The position numbers and the translations under genes were made by a program. A model generated the notes under the pieces. That model saw nothing but the letters and a program-made list of their open reading frames with translations, did no database searches and had not been told where the DNA came from. A stretch of 11,286 bases of DNA from Rubrobacter sp. (GTDB lineage: Bacteria; Actinomycetota; Rubrobacteria; Rubrobacterales; Rubrobacteraceae). Positions 6,568 through 11,286 of this stretch are shown here, one piece after another. The first letter of the stretch is position 1. Each line of letters opens with the position of its first letter. The stretch spans positions 1-11,286 of the forward strand of contig JADDPY010000639.1 of the NCBI GenBank assembly GCA_016781635.1, read 5' to 3'.

Positions 6568-7263
6568 CTAGTCCACGACGAAGGCGCCATCGAGGAGGCG
6601 CGGGACGACGGGGACGGTGTCCTCGGCGAGGCAGAAGCCGAGGTCTTTCTCGTAGCCGAGACGCAGCAGACGTCTGGCGGCGGTGTTTTTCGCGAGGACG
6701 TCCTTGGAGTGCCGTCGGTACAGGGCCACGACCCGCTCCGCCCGCTCGTCGAGCTCGGCTCCGGCCTCGGAGAGGTGGTGCAGGATCGCCCCGGCGGCGG
6801 CCTCATCCTCGGAGGAGCGATACCCCTCCCAGCCGCACCCGATCACCACGACGCGCGGGCCATACGCGCCGCCCTCCAGAGCTTCGGCGACGGCGCTGGC
6901 GTTGACGAAGGCGCCGCAGAAGATCGCCGCGGCCCCCTCCGCGGCCTCCAACACCCTGGTGCCGTTCGTGGTCGAGAGCACTACCGTCGAGCCCGGCTTC
7001 ATCTCCGCCGCAGAAACCTCCGTCGGCGAGTTGCCGAAATCGAAGCCCTTCACCTTGGCGCTCCCCCGCTCCCCGATCCTGAAGTCAGCCCCGGGGTAAT
7101 CGGCGGCTTCCTCGATGGAGGCGACCGGCACCGCCCGGGCGCCCTTGTGGACGAGAACCGCGATCGTTGTAGTCGCGCGATAAGCGTCGACCACGACCAC
7201 CGCCGCACCCTCGCGGGCCGCCGCCCGGGCCCCGGTCTCCCCGCCCGCGTAACGAGCGATCAT
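6568..7263 (-). CDS. comB: ComB-family 2-phosphosulfolactate phosphatase
   Basis: A 231-residue protein of the ComB family, Mg-dependent phosphatases that convert 2-phosphosulfolactate to sulfolactate. Family blocks appear in order: VVVDAYRATTTI near the N-terminus (about 23-34), GERGSAKVKGFDFGNSP in the middle, VLSTTNGTR, GCGWEG and SSEDEAAAG. No signal peptide is evident; it should be cytosolic. The start at 7263 is preceded by GGAG (7272-7269) and by TATAAT (7293-7288). In methanogens this step leads to coenzyme M, whereas bacterial members are often annotated by homology only and no other coenzyme M or sulfolactate gene is in the window, so the physiological substrate is uncertain. It is divergent from the aldo/keto reductase across 158 bp. 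Family is secure; exact reaction is inferred. Confidence 0.88.
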   Translation of the reverse strand: MIARYAGGETGARAAAREGAAVVVVDAYRATTTIAVLVHKGARAVPVASIEEAADYPGADFRIGERGSAKVKGFDFGNSPTEVSAAEMKPGSTVVLSTTNGTRVLEAAEGAAAIFCGAFVNASAVAEALEGGAYGPRVVVIGCGWEGYRSSEDEAAAGAILHHLSEAGAELDERAERVVALYRRHSKDVLAKNTAARRLLRLGYEKDLGFCLAEDTVPVVPRLLDGAFVVD

Positions 7264-7287
7264 AGAATCTCCGCGTTCATCCGTATC

Positions 7288-7293
7288 ATTATA
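7288..7293 (-). promoter_or_regulatory. Candidate -10 box of comB
   Basis: A perfect TATAAT on the minus strand (7293-7288) would start transcription near 7281, leaving a leader of about 18 bases that carries GGAG (7272-7269) before the ATG at 7263. I see no clear -35. Confidence 0.5.
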
Positions 7294-7363
7294 TTGCCGA
7301 TGGACGGTACGTTTCTCGTCGCCCCCCTGAGAGAGTTTCCACGCCCCCTTCCGCAGCGAACGC

Positions 7364-7369
7364 TAGAAT
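7364..7369 (+). promoter_or_regulatory. Candidate -10 box of the aldo/keto reductase-hemQ operon
   Basis: TAGAAT, with an inferred start near 7376 and a 46-nt leader ending in a purine-rich Shine-Dalgarno region (7411-7420). No good -35 is seen at 17 bp. Confidence 0.3.
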
Positions 7370-7421
7370 ACGGGTATTAGACTCCGTAAGCTCGCGACAT
7401 TCCGACGACGAGAGGTGAGGC

Positions 7422-8408
7422 ATGAAGTATCGTAGGCTCGGCGGCACTGACATAGAGGTCTCGGAGGTCGGCTTCGGCGTCTGGACCGTCTCGACCGGCT
7501 GGTGGGGCGAGGTCGACGACGAGAGATCGGTGCGGATCATGAGGCAGGCCCACGAGAGGGGCATCAACTACTTCGATACCGCCGACACCTACGGCTCCGG
7601 CAAGGGCGAGACGCTCCTGGCCGACGCCTTCGGCCACATGCGCGACGAGGTAGTCATCTCCACCAAGATCGGCTACGACTTCTACAACCACACCGCCCGC
7701 CGCGGCCAGCAAGAGCGTCCCCAGGACTGGTCCGAGGAGTTTATCCGCTTCGCCCTGGAGCAGAGCCTGGAGAGGCTCGGCACCGACTACATAGATTTCC
7801 TGCAGCTGCACAACACGAAGATGGACGCGATAGAGAACGACCAGCTCTTCGCGCTCATGGAGGAGTTCAAGGCGGAGGGCAAGATCCGCTCCTACGGCGT
7901 CGCCCTCGGCCCCAAGATCGGCTGGCTCGACGAGGGCGTGAAGGCCATGCGCGAGCGCTCTGTTGAGGGCGTGCAGATGATCCACAACATGCTCGAACAG
8001 GACCCCGGCCGCGAGTTTATAGAGGTCGCCCGCGAGACGGATACCAGCCTGATCGTACGCGTCCCCCACTCGTCGGGCATGCTGGAGGGCAAGTACGACG
8101 AGAACACGACCTTCGACAAGAATGACCATCGCCGCCACCGCCCGAAGGAGTGGCTCACCGAGGGCATCAAGAAGGTCGAGAAGCTCTCCTTCCTGACGGA
8201 GTCCGGGGAACGCACCCTGGGCCAGGCAGCCCTGAAGTTCGTGCTCGCCGCACCCGAGGTAGTTTCCGTCCTGCCGAACATCTACAACAAAGAGCAGATC
8301 GAGGAGTTCGCCGCCGCCCCCGACACGCCGGATTTCACGGAAGAGGAACTCGCCCGCGTCGCCGAGCTCTACCAGAACAACTTCGGGCTCGAGCCCGCAA
8401 GGAGGTAG
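7422..8408 (+). CDS. Aldo/keto reductase
   Basis: A 328-residue NAD(P)H-dependent oxidoreductase of the aldo/keto reductase superfamily (TIM barrel). The N-terminal MKYRRLGGTDIEVSEVGFG block is typical of the bacterial branch. The catalytic tetrad is complete: D52 and Y57 in FDTADTYGSG, K82 in STKIG and H130 in LQLH. The start at 7422 follows AGAGGTGAGG (7411-7420). The substrate cannot be read from sequence. The stop codon is only three bases before the hemQ GTG, and the hemQ Shine-Dalgarno lies inside this gene's last two Arg codons, so the two proteins should be made together. A role linked to haem or redox metabolism is plausible but inferred from position alone. Confidence 0.93.
   Translation: MKYRRLGGTDIEVSEVGFGVWTVSTGWWGEVDDERSVRIMRQAHERGINYFDTADTYGSGKGETLLADAFGHMRDEVVISTKIGYDFYNHTARRGQQERPQDWSEEFIRFALEQSLERLGTDYIDFLQLHNTKMDAIENDQLFALMEEFKAEGKIRSYGVALGPKIGWLDEGVKAMRERSVEGVQMIHNMLEQDPGREFIEVARETDTSLIVRVPHSSGMLEGKYDENTTFDKNDHRRHRPKEWLTEGIKKVEKLSFLTESGERTLGQAALKFVLAAPEVVSVLPNIYNKEQIEEFAAAPDTPDFTEEELARVAELYQNNFGLEPARR
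8399..8406 (+). promoter_or_regulatory. Shine-Dalgarno of hemQ inside the upstream gene
   Basis: AAGGAGGT spans the final two AGG codons and the first base of the TAG stop of the aldo/keto reductase, five bases before the GTG at 8412. It supports the GTG start and translational coupling. Confidence 0.8.
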
Positions 8409-8411
8409 CAA

Positions 8412-9134
8412 GTGACCGAGACGCAAGCAAGGCAAGAGCAGGCCGCCGAGGAGAAGCTCCCATCCCAGTACATAAACTACGCCTTCTTCAAGCTCGACCC
8501 CGAGTGGCGCAGGCTCCCCGAGGAGGAACGCCAGAGCGGCAAGAATGAGTTTCTGGAGGCGGCGCGGGCTCACTCGGGGGAGATGCTCCTCCGGCCATAC
8601 TCCCTCATGGGCTTGCGGGCCGATGCGGACTTTATGCTGTGGCGGATCTCCTACGACCTCGAACCTTTCGAGGAGATGATGGCGGCGCTACTGAAGACCG
8701 GGTTGGGAAAGTACCTGACGGTCTCCTACTCGTACTTCGGCATCAGCCGCCGGTCGATCTACGTCGGGGAGCACACCCCGGGGTGGGAGAACCGCCGCTA
8801 CATCGTCCCCGGCGAGGGCGAGTTCCTCTTCGTCTACCCGTTCGTCAAGACGCGCGCCTGGTACCGTCTCCCCGTCGAGGAGCGCCAGCGCATGATGAAC
8901 GAGCACATGCACGTAGGGCGCAAGCACTACCCCGTAAAAAACAACACCGCATACTGCTTCGGCATCGACGACTACGAGTTCATCCTCTCCTTCGAGGCCG
9001 AGTCCCCGGAGAAGTTCCAGGACCTCATGATGGAGCTCAGGGAGTCGGAAGCGAGCGCCTACACCGAGCTCGACACCCCGATCTTCACCTGCCGGAGACG
9101 GCCCCTCGAAAAAGTTCTGGAGTACCTCGGATAA
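8412..9134 (+). CDS. hemQ: Coproheme decarboxylase (HemQ/ChdC, chlorite-dismutase fold)
   Basis: A 240-residue protein of the chlorite-dismutase-like superfamily, best read as HemQ, which oxidatively decarboxylates coproheme III to haem b in the coproporphyrin-dependent pathway. Visible features are INYAFFKLDPEWRRLP at the N-terminus, the ADADFMLWRIS strand (70-80), FLFVYPFVKTRAWYRLP (138-154) and MMNEHMHVGRKHYP (161-174). H165 is the likely proximal haem ligand. Y142, 23 residues before it, matches the spacing I recall for the catalytic Tyr of the Corynebacterium enzyme. The position 13 residues after H165, Arg in true chlorite dismutases, is Asn (N178), which argues against chlorite degradation. 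The GTG start is set by the strong Shine-Dalgarno at 8399. No other haem genes are in the window. Residue equivalences come from memory-based manual alignment. Confidence 0.9.
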   Translation: MTETQARQEQAAEEKLPSQYINYAFFKLDPEWRRLPEEERQSGKNEFLEAARAHSGEMLLRPYSLMGLRADADFMLWRISYDLEPFEEMMAALLKTGLGKYLTVSYSYFGISRRSIYVGEHTPGWENRRYIVPGEGEFLFVYPFVKTRAWYRLPVEERQRMMNEHMHVGRKHYPVKNNTAYCFGIDDYEFILSFEAESPEKFQDLMMELRESEASAYTELDTPIFTCRRRPLEKVLEYLG

Positions 9135-9173
9135 ATTTACCGAAAGGTGTAGCGGTCGCTGACCGACCGGGCA

Positions 9174-9179
9174 TATAAT
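9174..9179 (+). promoter_or_regulatory. TATAAT upstream of the hemQ-cysM intergenic hairpin
   Basis: A perfect TATAAT 40 bp past the hemQ stop. Its predicted start (about 9186) falls just before a long hairpin. The expected -35 position is poor. A CGGTC-GCT-GACCG inverted repeat (9153-9165) lies directly upstream and could be an operator. Confidence 0.4.
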
Positions 9180-9191
9180 AGACATCACGCA

Positions 9192-9240
9192 CCAACCATA
9201 GCCGGGGGGCTTATCATTGGCCTCCCGGCTACTGCGTTGG
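9192..9240 (+). ncRNA. Long two-part hairpin between hemQ and cysM (possible sRNA, leader or terminator)
   Basis: The upper stem 9199-9210 with 9220-9231 has 12 bp (one G-T pair) around a 9-base loop. Beyond an internal loop, CCAAC (9192-9196) pairs with GTTGG (9236-9240). It starts a few bases after a predicted transcription start and ends about 60 bp before the cysM promoter. No T-run follows, so a classical terminator is not supported. It could be a U-less terminator for the hemQ operon, a small RNA, or a regulatory leader of cysM. I recognise no riboswitch class. Confidence 0.4.
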
Positions 9241-9298
9241 GTGGTGTTCTCCTTCACTCACCCGCACAGGGGCTTCTGGACGATGGACGACCGACCTG

Positions 9299-9304
9299 TA
9301 TAAT
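9299..9304 (+). promoter_or_regulatory. -10 box of the cysteine cassette, leaderless start
   Basis: A perfect TATAAT ends nine bases before the cysM ATG at 9314, placing the start at about 9311-9314. No Shine-Dalgarno sequence is present, so cysM is probably translated from a leaderless or nearly leaderless mRNA. The -35 region (around 9275-9281) is weak. Confidence 0.6.
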
Positions 9305-9313
9305 AATCCCGAC

Positions 9314-10237
9314 ATGATTACTAGGATTAATAAAAAGTTGGGTTCGCGGCCTGTGGATCTCGTAGGAAACACGCCGCTTTTCGAGTTGTCGAACATCTCG
9401 CGGGAGGTCCCCGGGGTGAGCATCCTCGGCAAAGCCGAGTGGTACAACCCCGGCGGTTCGGTCAAGGACCGTCCGGCGCTGTGGATGATCCGGGACGGAG
9501 AGAAGAGCGGCAAGCTCACGCCCGAGAAAACCATTCTCGATTCCACCAGCGGGAACACGGGGATCGCCTACGCTTGGATCGGATCTTCTCTCGGCTACAA
9601 GGTCAAGCTCTGCATGCCCAAGAACGCCAGCGAGGAGCGCAAGAAGATCCTCAAGGCTTACGGGGTCGAGGTGGTTTTGACCGACCCGGCAGAGGGTTCG
9701 GACGGAGCGATCAGGGAGGTACGACGGCTCTACGCCGAGGACCCCGAGCGGTACTTCTACCCGGATCAGTACACCAACCCGGCCAACCCGAGGTCTCACT
9801 ACGAGTCCACGGCGCCGGAGATCTGGGAGGCTACGGAGGGTGAGATCACGCACTTCGTAGCGGGGTTAGGCACGAGCGGGACTTTCGTGGGCACCTCCAC
9901 GCGCCTCAAGGAGTACAACCCGGAGATCAAGGTAGTCTCCTTCGAGCCCGATTCGCCGTTTCACGGGCTGGAGGGGATGAAGCACATGGATTCCGCCATC
10001 GTGCCCGAGATCTATGATCCCTCCGTGGCCGACGAGAACCTGGCGACCACGACCGAGGAAGCGTACGAGATGGTCAAACGCCTCGCCCGCGAGGAGGGCA
10101 TCCTGGTCGGCATCTCGGCCGGGGCCGCCGTCGCGACCTCTCTAAGGGTGGCGCGCGGGCTGGAGTCCGGGGTGGTCGTAACCATCCTGTGCGACTCGGC
10201 GGACAAGTACCTCTCCGAGAGCTTTTGGGAGGAGTAG
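9314..10237 (+). CDS. cysM: Cysteine synthase, CysM type (sulfur from CysO thiocarboxylate)
   Basis: A 307-residue fold-type II PLP enzyme of the cysteine synthase family. K51 in NPGGSVKDRP is the Schiff-base lysine, TSGNTG (78-83) binds the substrate carboxylate, and GLGTSGT (184-190) holds the cofactor phosphate. The block HMDSAIVPEIYDP (224-236) resembles M. tuberculosis CysM, which uses O-phosphoserine and CysO thiocarboxylate rather than O-acetylserine and sulfide. Being followed by mec, cysO and moeZ supports that reading. At the position I align with the phosphate-binding Arg220 of the mycobacterial enzyme there is Lys (K223), a conservative change. It heads the operon; its stop is four bases before the mec TTG. 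Cysteine synthase is certain; the O-phosphoserine preference is inferred from context and motif. Confidence 0.93.
   Translation: MITRINKKLGSRPVDLVGNTPLFELSNISREVPGVSILGKAEWYNPGGSVKDRPALWMIRDGEKSGKLTPEKTILDSTSGNTGIAYAWIGSSLGYKVKLCMPKNASEERKKILKAYGVEVVLTDPAEGSDGAIREVRRLYAEDPERYFYPDQYTNPANPRSHYESTAPEIWEATEGEITHFVAGLGTSGTFVGTSTRLKEYNPEIKVVSFEPDSPFHGLEGMKHMDSAIVPEIYDPSVADENLATTTEEAYEMVKRLAREEGILVGISAGAAVATSLRVARGLESGVVVTILCDSADKYLSESFWEE
10227..10234 (+). promoter_or_regulatory. Shine-Dalgarno setting the TTG start of mec
   Basis: GGGAGGAG lies within the end of cysM, seven bases before the TTG at 10242. A second in-frame TTG at 10248 would be 13 bases away, so 10242 is preferred. Confidence 0.7.
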
Positions 10238-10241
10238 GATT

Positions 10242-10664
10242 TTGGCGTTGAAGATAGGTGCGGGAGACGTGAGCCATATTCACGATCACGCAAAGGAGAC
10301 CTACCCCGAAGAGTGCGCGGGCGTGCTCGTGGGCATGGACTCGGGCGGGACAAAGGTTATCGTCGACGTATGGAGGGCCGACAACACCTTCGAGGAGGGG
10401 GAGCGCTCGCACAGGTTCCTCATCGAGCCCTTGAAGATAAAGGAGTTCGAGGAGAAGGCGCGCGAGCGAGACCTGGATATTCTCGGGTTCTACCATTCGC
10501 ATCCGGACCACCCGGCCGAGCCTTCCGAGTACGACAGGGACCATGCGTGGCCCTACTACTCGTACATCATCGCCTCCGTCAGCCGGGAGAACGTCGAGGA
10601 CATGCGCAGCTGGGTGCTCCGCGACGACCGCTCGGGCTACGACGAAGAAACAATCGTAGGCTAG
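10242..10664 (+). CDS. mec: JAMM/MPN+ zinc metalloprotease (Mec family)
   Basis: A 140-residue single-domain JAMM protease. The zinc motif is intact: H85 and H87 in HSHPDHPAEPSEYD and D98 at its end, with the upstream catalytic Glu in PEECAGVLVG (E24). In M. tuberculosis, Mec hydrolyses the CysO-cysteine adduct to free cysteine and regenerate CysO. Here it lies between cysM and cysO, which strongly supports that role. Because the neighbouring CysO has three residues after its Gly-Gly, the same enzyme may also trim that tail, as QbsD and HcyD do for their partners. The start is a TTG chosen by the Shine-Dalgarno spacing; no ATG fits. It is cytosolic with no signal peptide. Length is typical. 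Confidence 0.92.
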   Translation: MALKIGAGDVSHIHDHAKETYPEECAGVLVGMDSGGTKVIVDVWRADNTFEEGERSHRFLIEPLKIKEFEEKARERDLDILGFYHSHPDHPAEPSEYDRDHAWPYYSYIIASVSRENVEDMRSWVLRDDRSGYDEETIVG

Positions 10665-10685
10665 ACCCTAGAGAATTTTAGAGAG

Positions 10686-10691
10686 AAGGAG
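10686..10691 (+). promoter_or_regulatory. Shine-Dalgarno of cysO
   Basis: AAGGAG sits seven bases before the ATG at 10699, separated by a T-rich spacer. It is the only gene of the cassette with an ATG and a standard Shine-Dalgarno arrangement, consistent with CysO being needed in larger amounts. Confidence 0.7.
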
Positions 10692-10698
10692 CTTTTTT

Positions 10699-10980
10699 AT
10701 GCCGAACGTGAGGATACCTACCCCCTTGAGGCAGTACGTCGGTGGCAACGCCGAGGTCGTGGTTCAGGGCGGTACCGCCGGGGATGCCCTGGGAGATCTC
10801 GTCCAGCAGCACCCGGATCTCAAGCAGCACCTCTACACCGGTGACGGCAAGCTCCGCTCGTTCGTCAACGTCTACAAGGGCGACGAGGACATCCGCTACC
10901 TCGACGGACAGAACACCGAGGTCGCCGAAAACGACGAGCTCTCCATCATCCCCTCCATCGCGGGCGGTTCGTGTAGGTAA
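10699..10980 (+). CDS. cysO: CysO-like ubiquitin-fold sulfur carrier with C-terminal extension
   Basis: A 93-residue MoaD/ThiS/CysO-type beta-grasp protein. It begins with a beta strand (MPNVRIPTPLRQY) and ends in DELSIIPSIAGG, the normal sulfur-carrier C-terminus. The C-terminal glycine is adenylated by an E1-like enzyme and converted to a thiocarboxylate that donates sulfur to CysM. Oddly, the frame continues Ser91-Cys92-Arg93 after Gly89-Gly90 before a clean TAA, whereas M. tuberculosis CysO ends at Gly-Gly. Analogous tails occur on Pseudomonas QbsE (Cys-Phe) and Wolinella HcyS (Ala) and are removed by a JAMM protease. The gene follows mec by 34 bp and precedes moeZ by 60 bp. Family and partnership are well supported; the need for processing is inferred. 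Confidence 0.92.
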   Translation: MPNVRIPTPLRQYVGGNAEVVVQGGTAGDALGDLVQQHPDLKQHLYTGDGKLRSFVNVYKGDEDIRYLDGQNTEVAENDELSIIPSIAGGSCR

Positions 10981-11023
10981 TTTTTCCTCCGAACCGTTAC
11001 ACCCGGCGATAGCACCATCTTTT

Positions 11024-11031
11024 AGGAAAGG
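11024..11031 (+). promoter_or_regulatory. Ribosome binding site for the TTG start of moeZ
   Basis: AGGAAAGG lies nine bases before the TTG at 11041. An in-frame TAG at 11023-11025 rules out any earlier start, and the next ATG (11131) would remove the conserved RYSRHL motif. Confidence 0.65.
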
Positions 11032-11040
11032 TTTCATATT

Positions 11041-11286
11041 TTGGAGACGACGCGTAAACCGCTGGTACAGCCCGACGCCTCGATAGAGCTTTCGAACGAG
11101 GAGATCGGGCGTTACAGCCGCCACCTCATCATGCCCGAGGTCGCGGTGGACGGGCAGAAGAAGCTCAAAGCCGCAAAGGTCCTGACCATCGGCACTGGTG
11201 GGCTCGGTAGCCCGCTCGCACTTTATCTCGCCGCGGCGGGGGTTGGGACGATCGGGATCGTGGACTTCGACGTCGTGGACGAGTCG
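11041..11286 (+). CDS. moeZ: MoeZ/MoeB-family E1-like adenylyltransferase (5' part, cut by window end)
   Basis: The first 82 codons of a ThiF/MoeB/MoeZ-type enzyme that adenylates the C-terminal glycine of a sulfur carrier, here most likely CysO. Visible are [20 protein letters not shown] (24-43), the nucleotide-binding GTGGLGSP (51-58) and [14 protein letters not shown] (69-82), all very close to mycobacterial MoeZ as I recall it. MoeZ proteins also carry a C-terminal rhodanese domain that supplies sulfur; that part lies beyond the window, so MoeB versus MoeZ cannot be decided here. The start is a TTG, since an upstream in-frame TAG excludes alternatives. It follows cysO by 60 bp on the same strand and completes the sulfur-activation module. 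Confidence 0.88.
   Translation, partial: METTRKPLVQPDASIELSNEEIGRYSRHLIMPEVAVDGQKKLKAAKVLTIGTGGLGSPLALYLAAAGVGTIGIVDFDVVDES

Noticed and set aside
7377..8573. A long minus-strand open frame (398 codons) opposite the aldo/keto reductase and hemQ
   Set aside because: It is antisense to two genes with intact catalytic motifs, has leucine/valine/glycine-rich shadow composition and no recognisable domain; high GC keeps stop codons rare in this frame.
8412..9134. Chlorite dismutase as the function
   Set aside because: The residue aligned with the distal catalytic Arg is Asn, and the Tyr and His spacing fits coproheme decarboxylase.

Overview
The window is a high-GC chromosomal segment with GTG and TTG starts as well as ATG. 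Three genes lie directly behind a -10 box with almost no 5' leader. It carries a thiocarboxylate cysteine cassette (CysM, JAMM protease, CysO, MoeZ) and a coproheme-decarboxylase-type HemQ. Together these point to an actinobacterium, and a deep-branching Rubrobacter-like lineage is my best guess. That is inferred from gene content and style, not from a database search. No prophage, insertion sequence or CRISPR array is visible; it reads as ordinary chromosome with a few uncharacterised genes.

Layout. (1) 88-1137 (+): six-helix YihY/BrkB-family membrane protein. (2) 1237-1326 (+): tRNA-Ser(GCU). (3) 1327-1712: no credible gene. (4) 1713-4700 (-): soluble 995-residue orphan histidine kinase with six PAS domains. 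(5) 4701-5064: divergent intergenic region. (6) 5065-6021 (+): unrecognised membrane protein with a Pro/Glu/Gln-rich tail, closed by a strong bidirectional terminator, followed by a 12-bp inverted-repeat element. (7) 6178-6378 (-): a 66-residue protein of unknown function with its own near-consensus promoter and Shine-Dalgarno sequence. (8) 6568-7263 (-): ComB-family phosphatase, divergent from (9) 7422-8408 and 8412-9134 (+): a translationally coupled aldo/keto reductase and hemQ. (10) 9135-9313: a long hairpin behind its own TATAAT, then a second TATAAT for a near-leaderless cysM. (11) 9314 to the end (+): cysM, mec (JAMM), cysO and the start of moeZ.

How the genes work together. The last four genes form one metabolic unit. 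By analogy with Mycobacterium tuberculosis, MoeZ activates the CysO C-terminus and it becomes a thiocarboxylate. CysM transfers that sulfur to O-phosphoserine-derived aminoacrylate. The JAMM protease then releases cysteine from CysO-Cys. The distinctive point is that CysO here does not end at Gly-Gly: three extra residues (Ser-Cys-Arg) follow, so a trimming step, probably by the adjacent JAMM protease, is predicted before activation. HemQ would catalyse the last step of coproporphyrin-dependent haem synthesis; its tight coupling to an aldo/keto reductase is unexplained.
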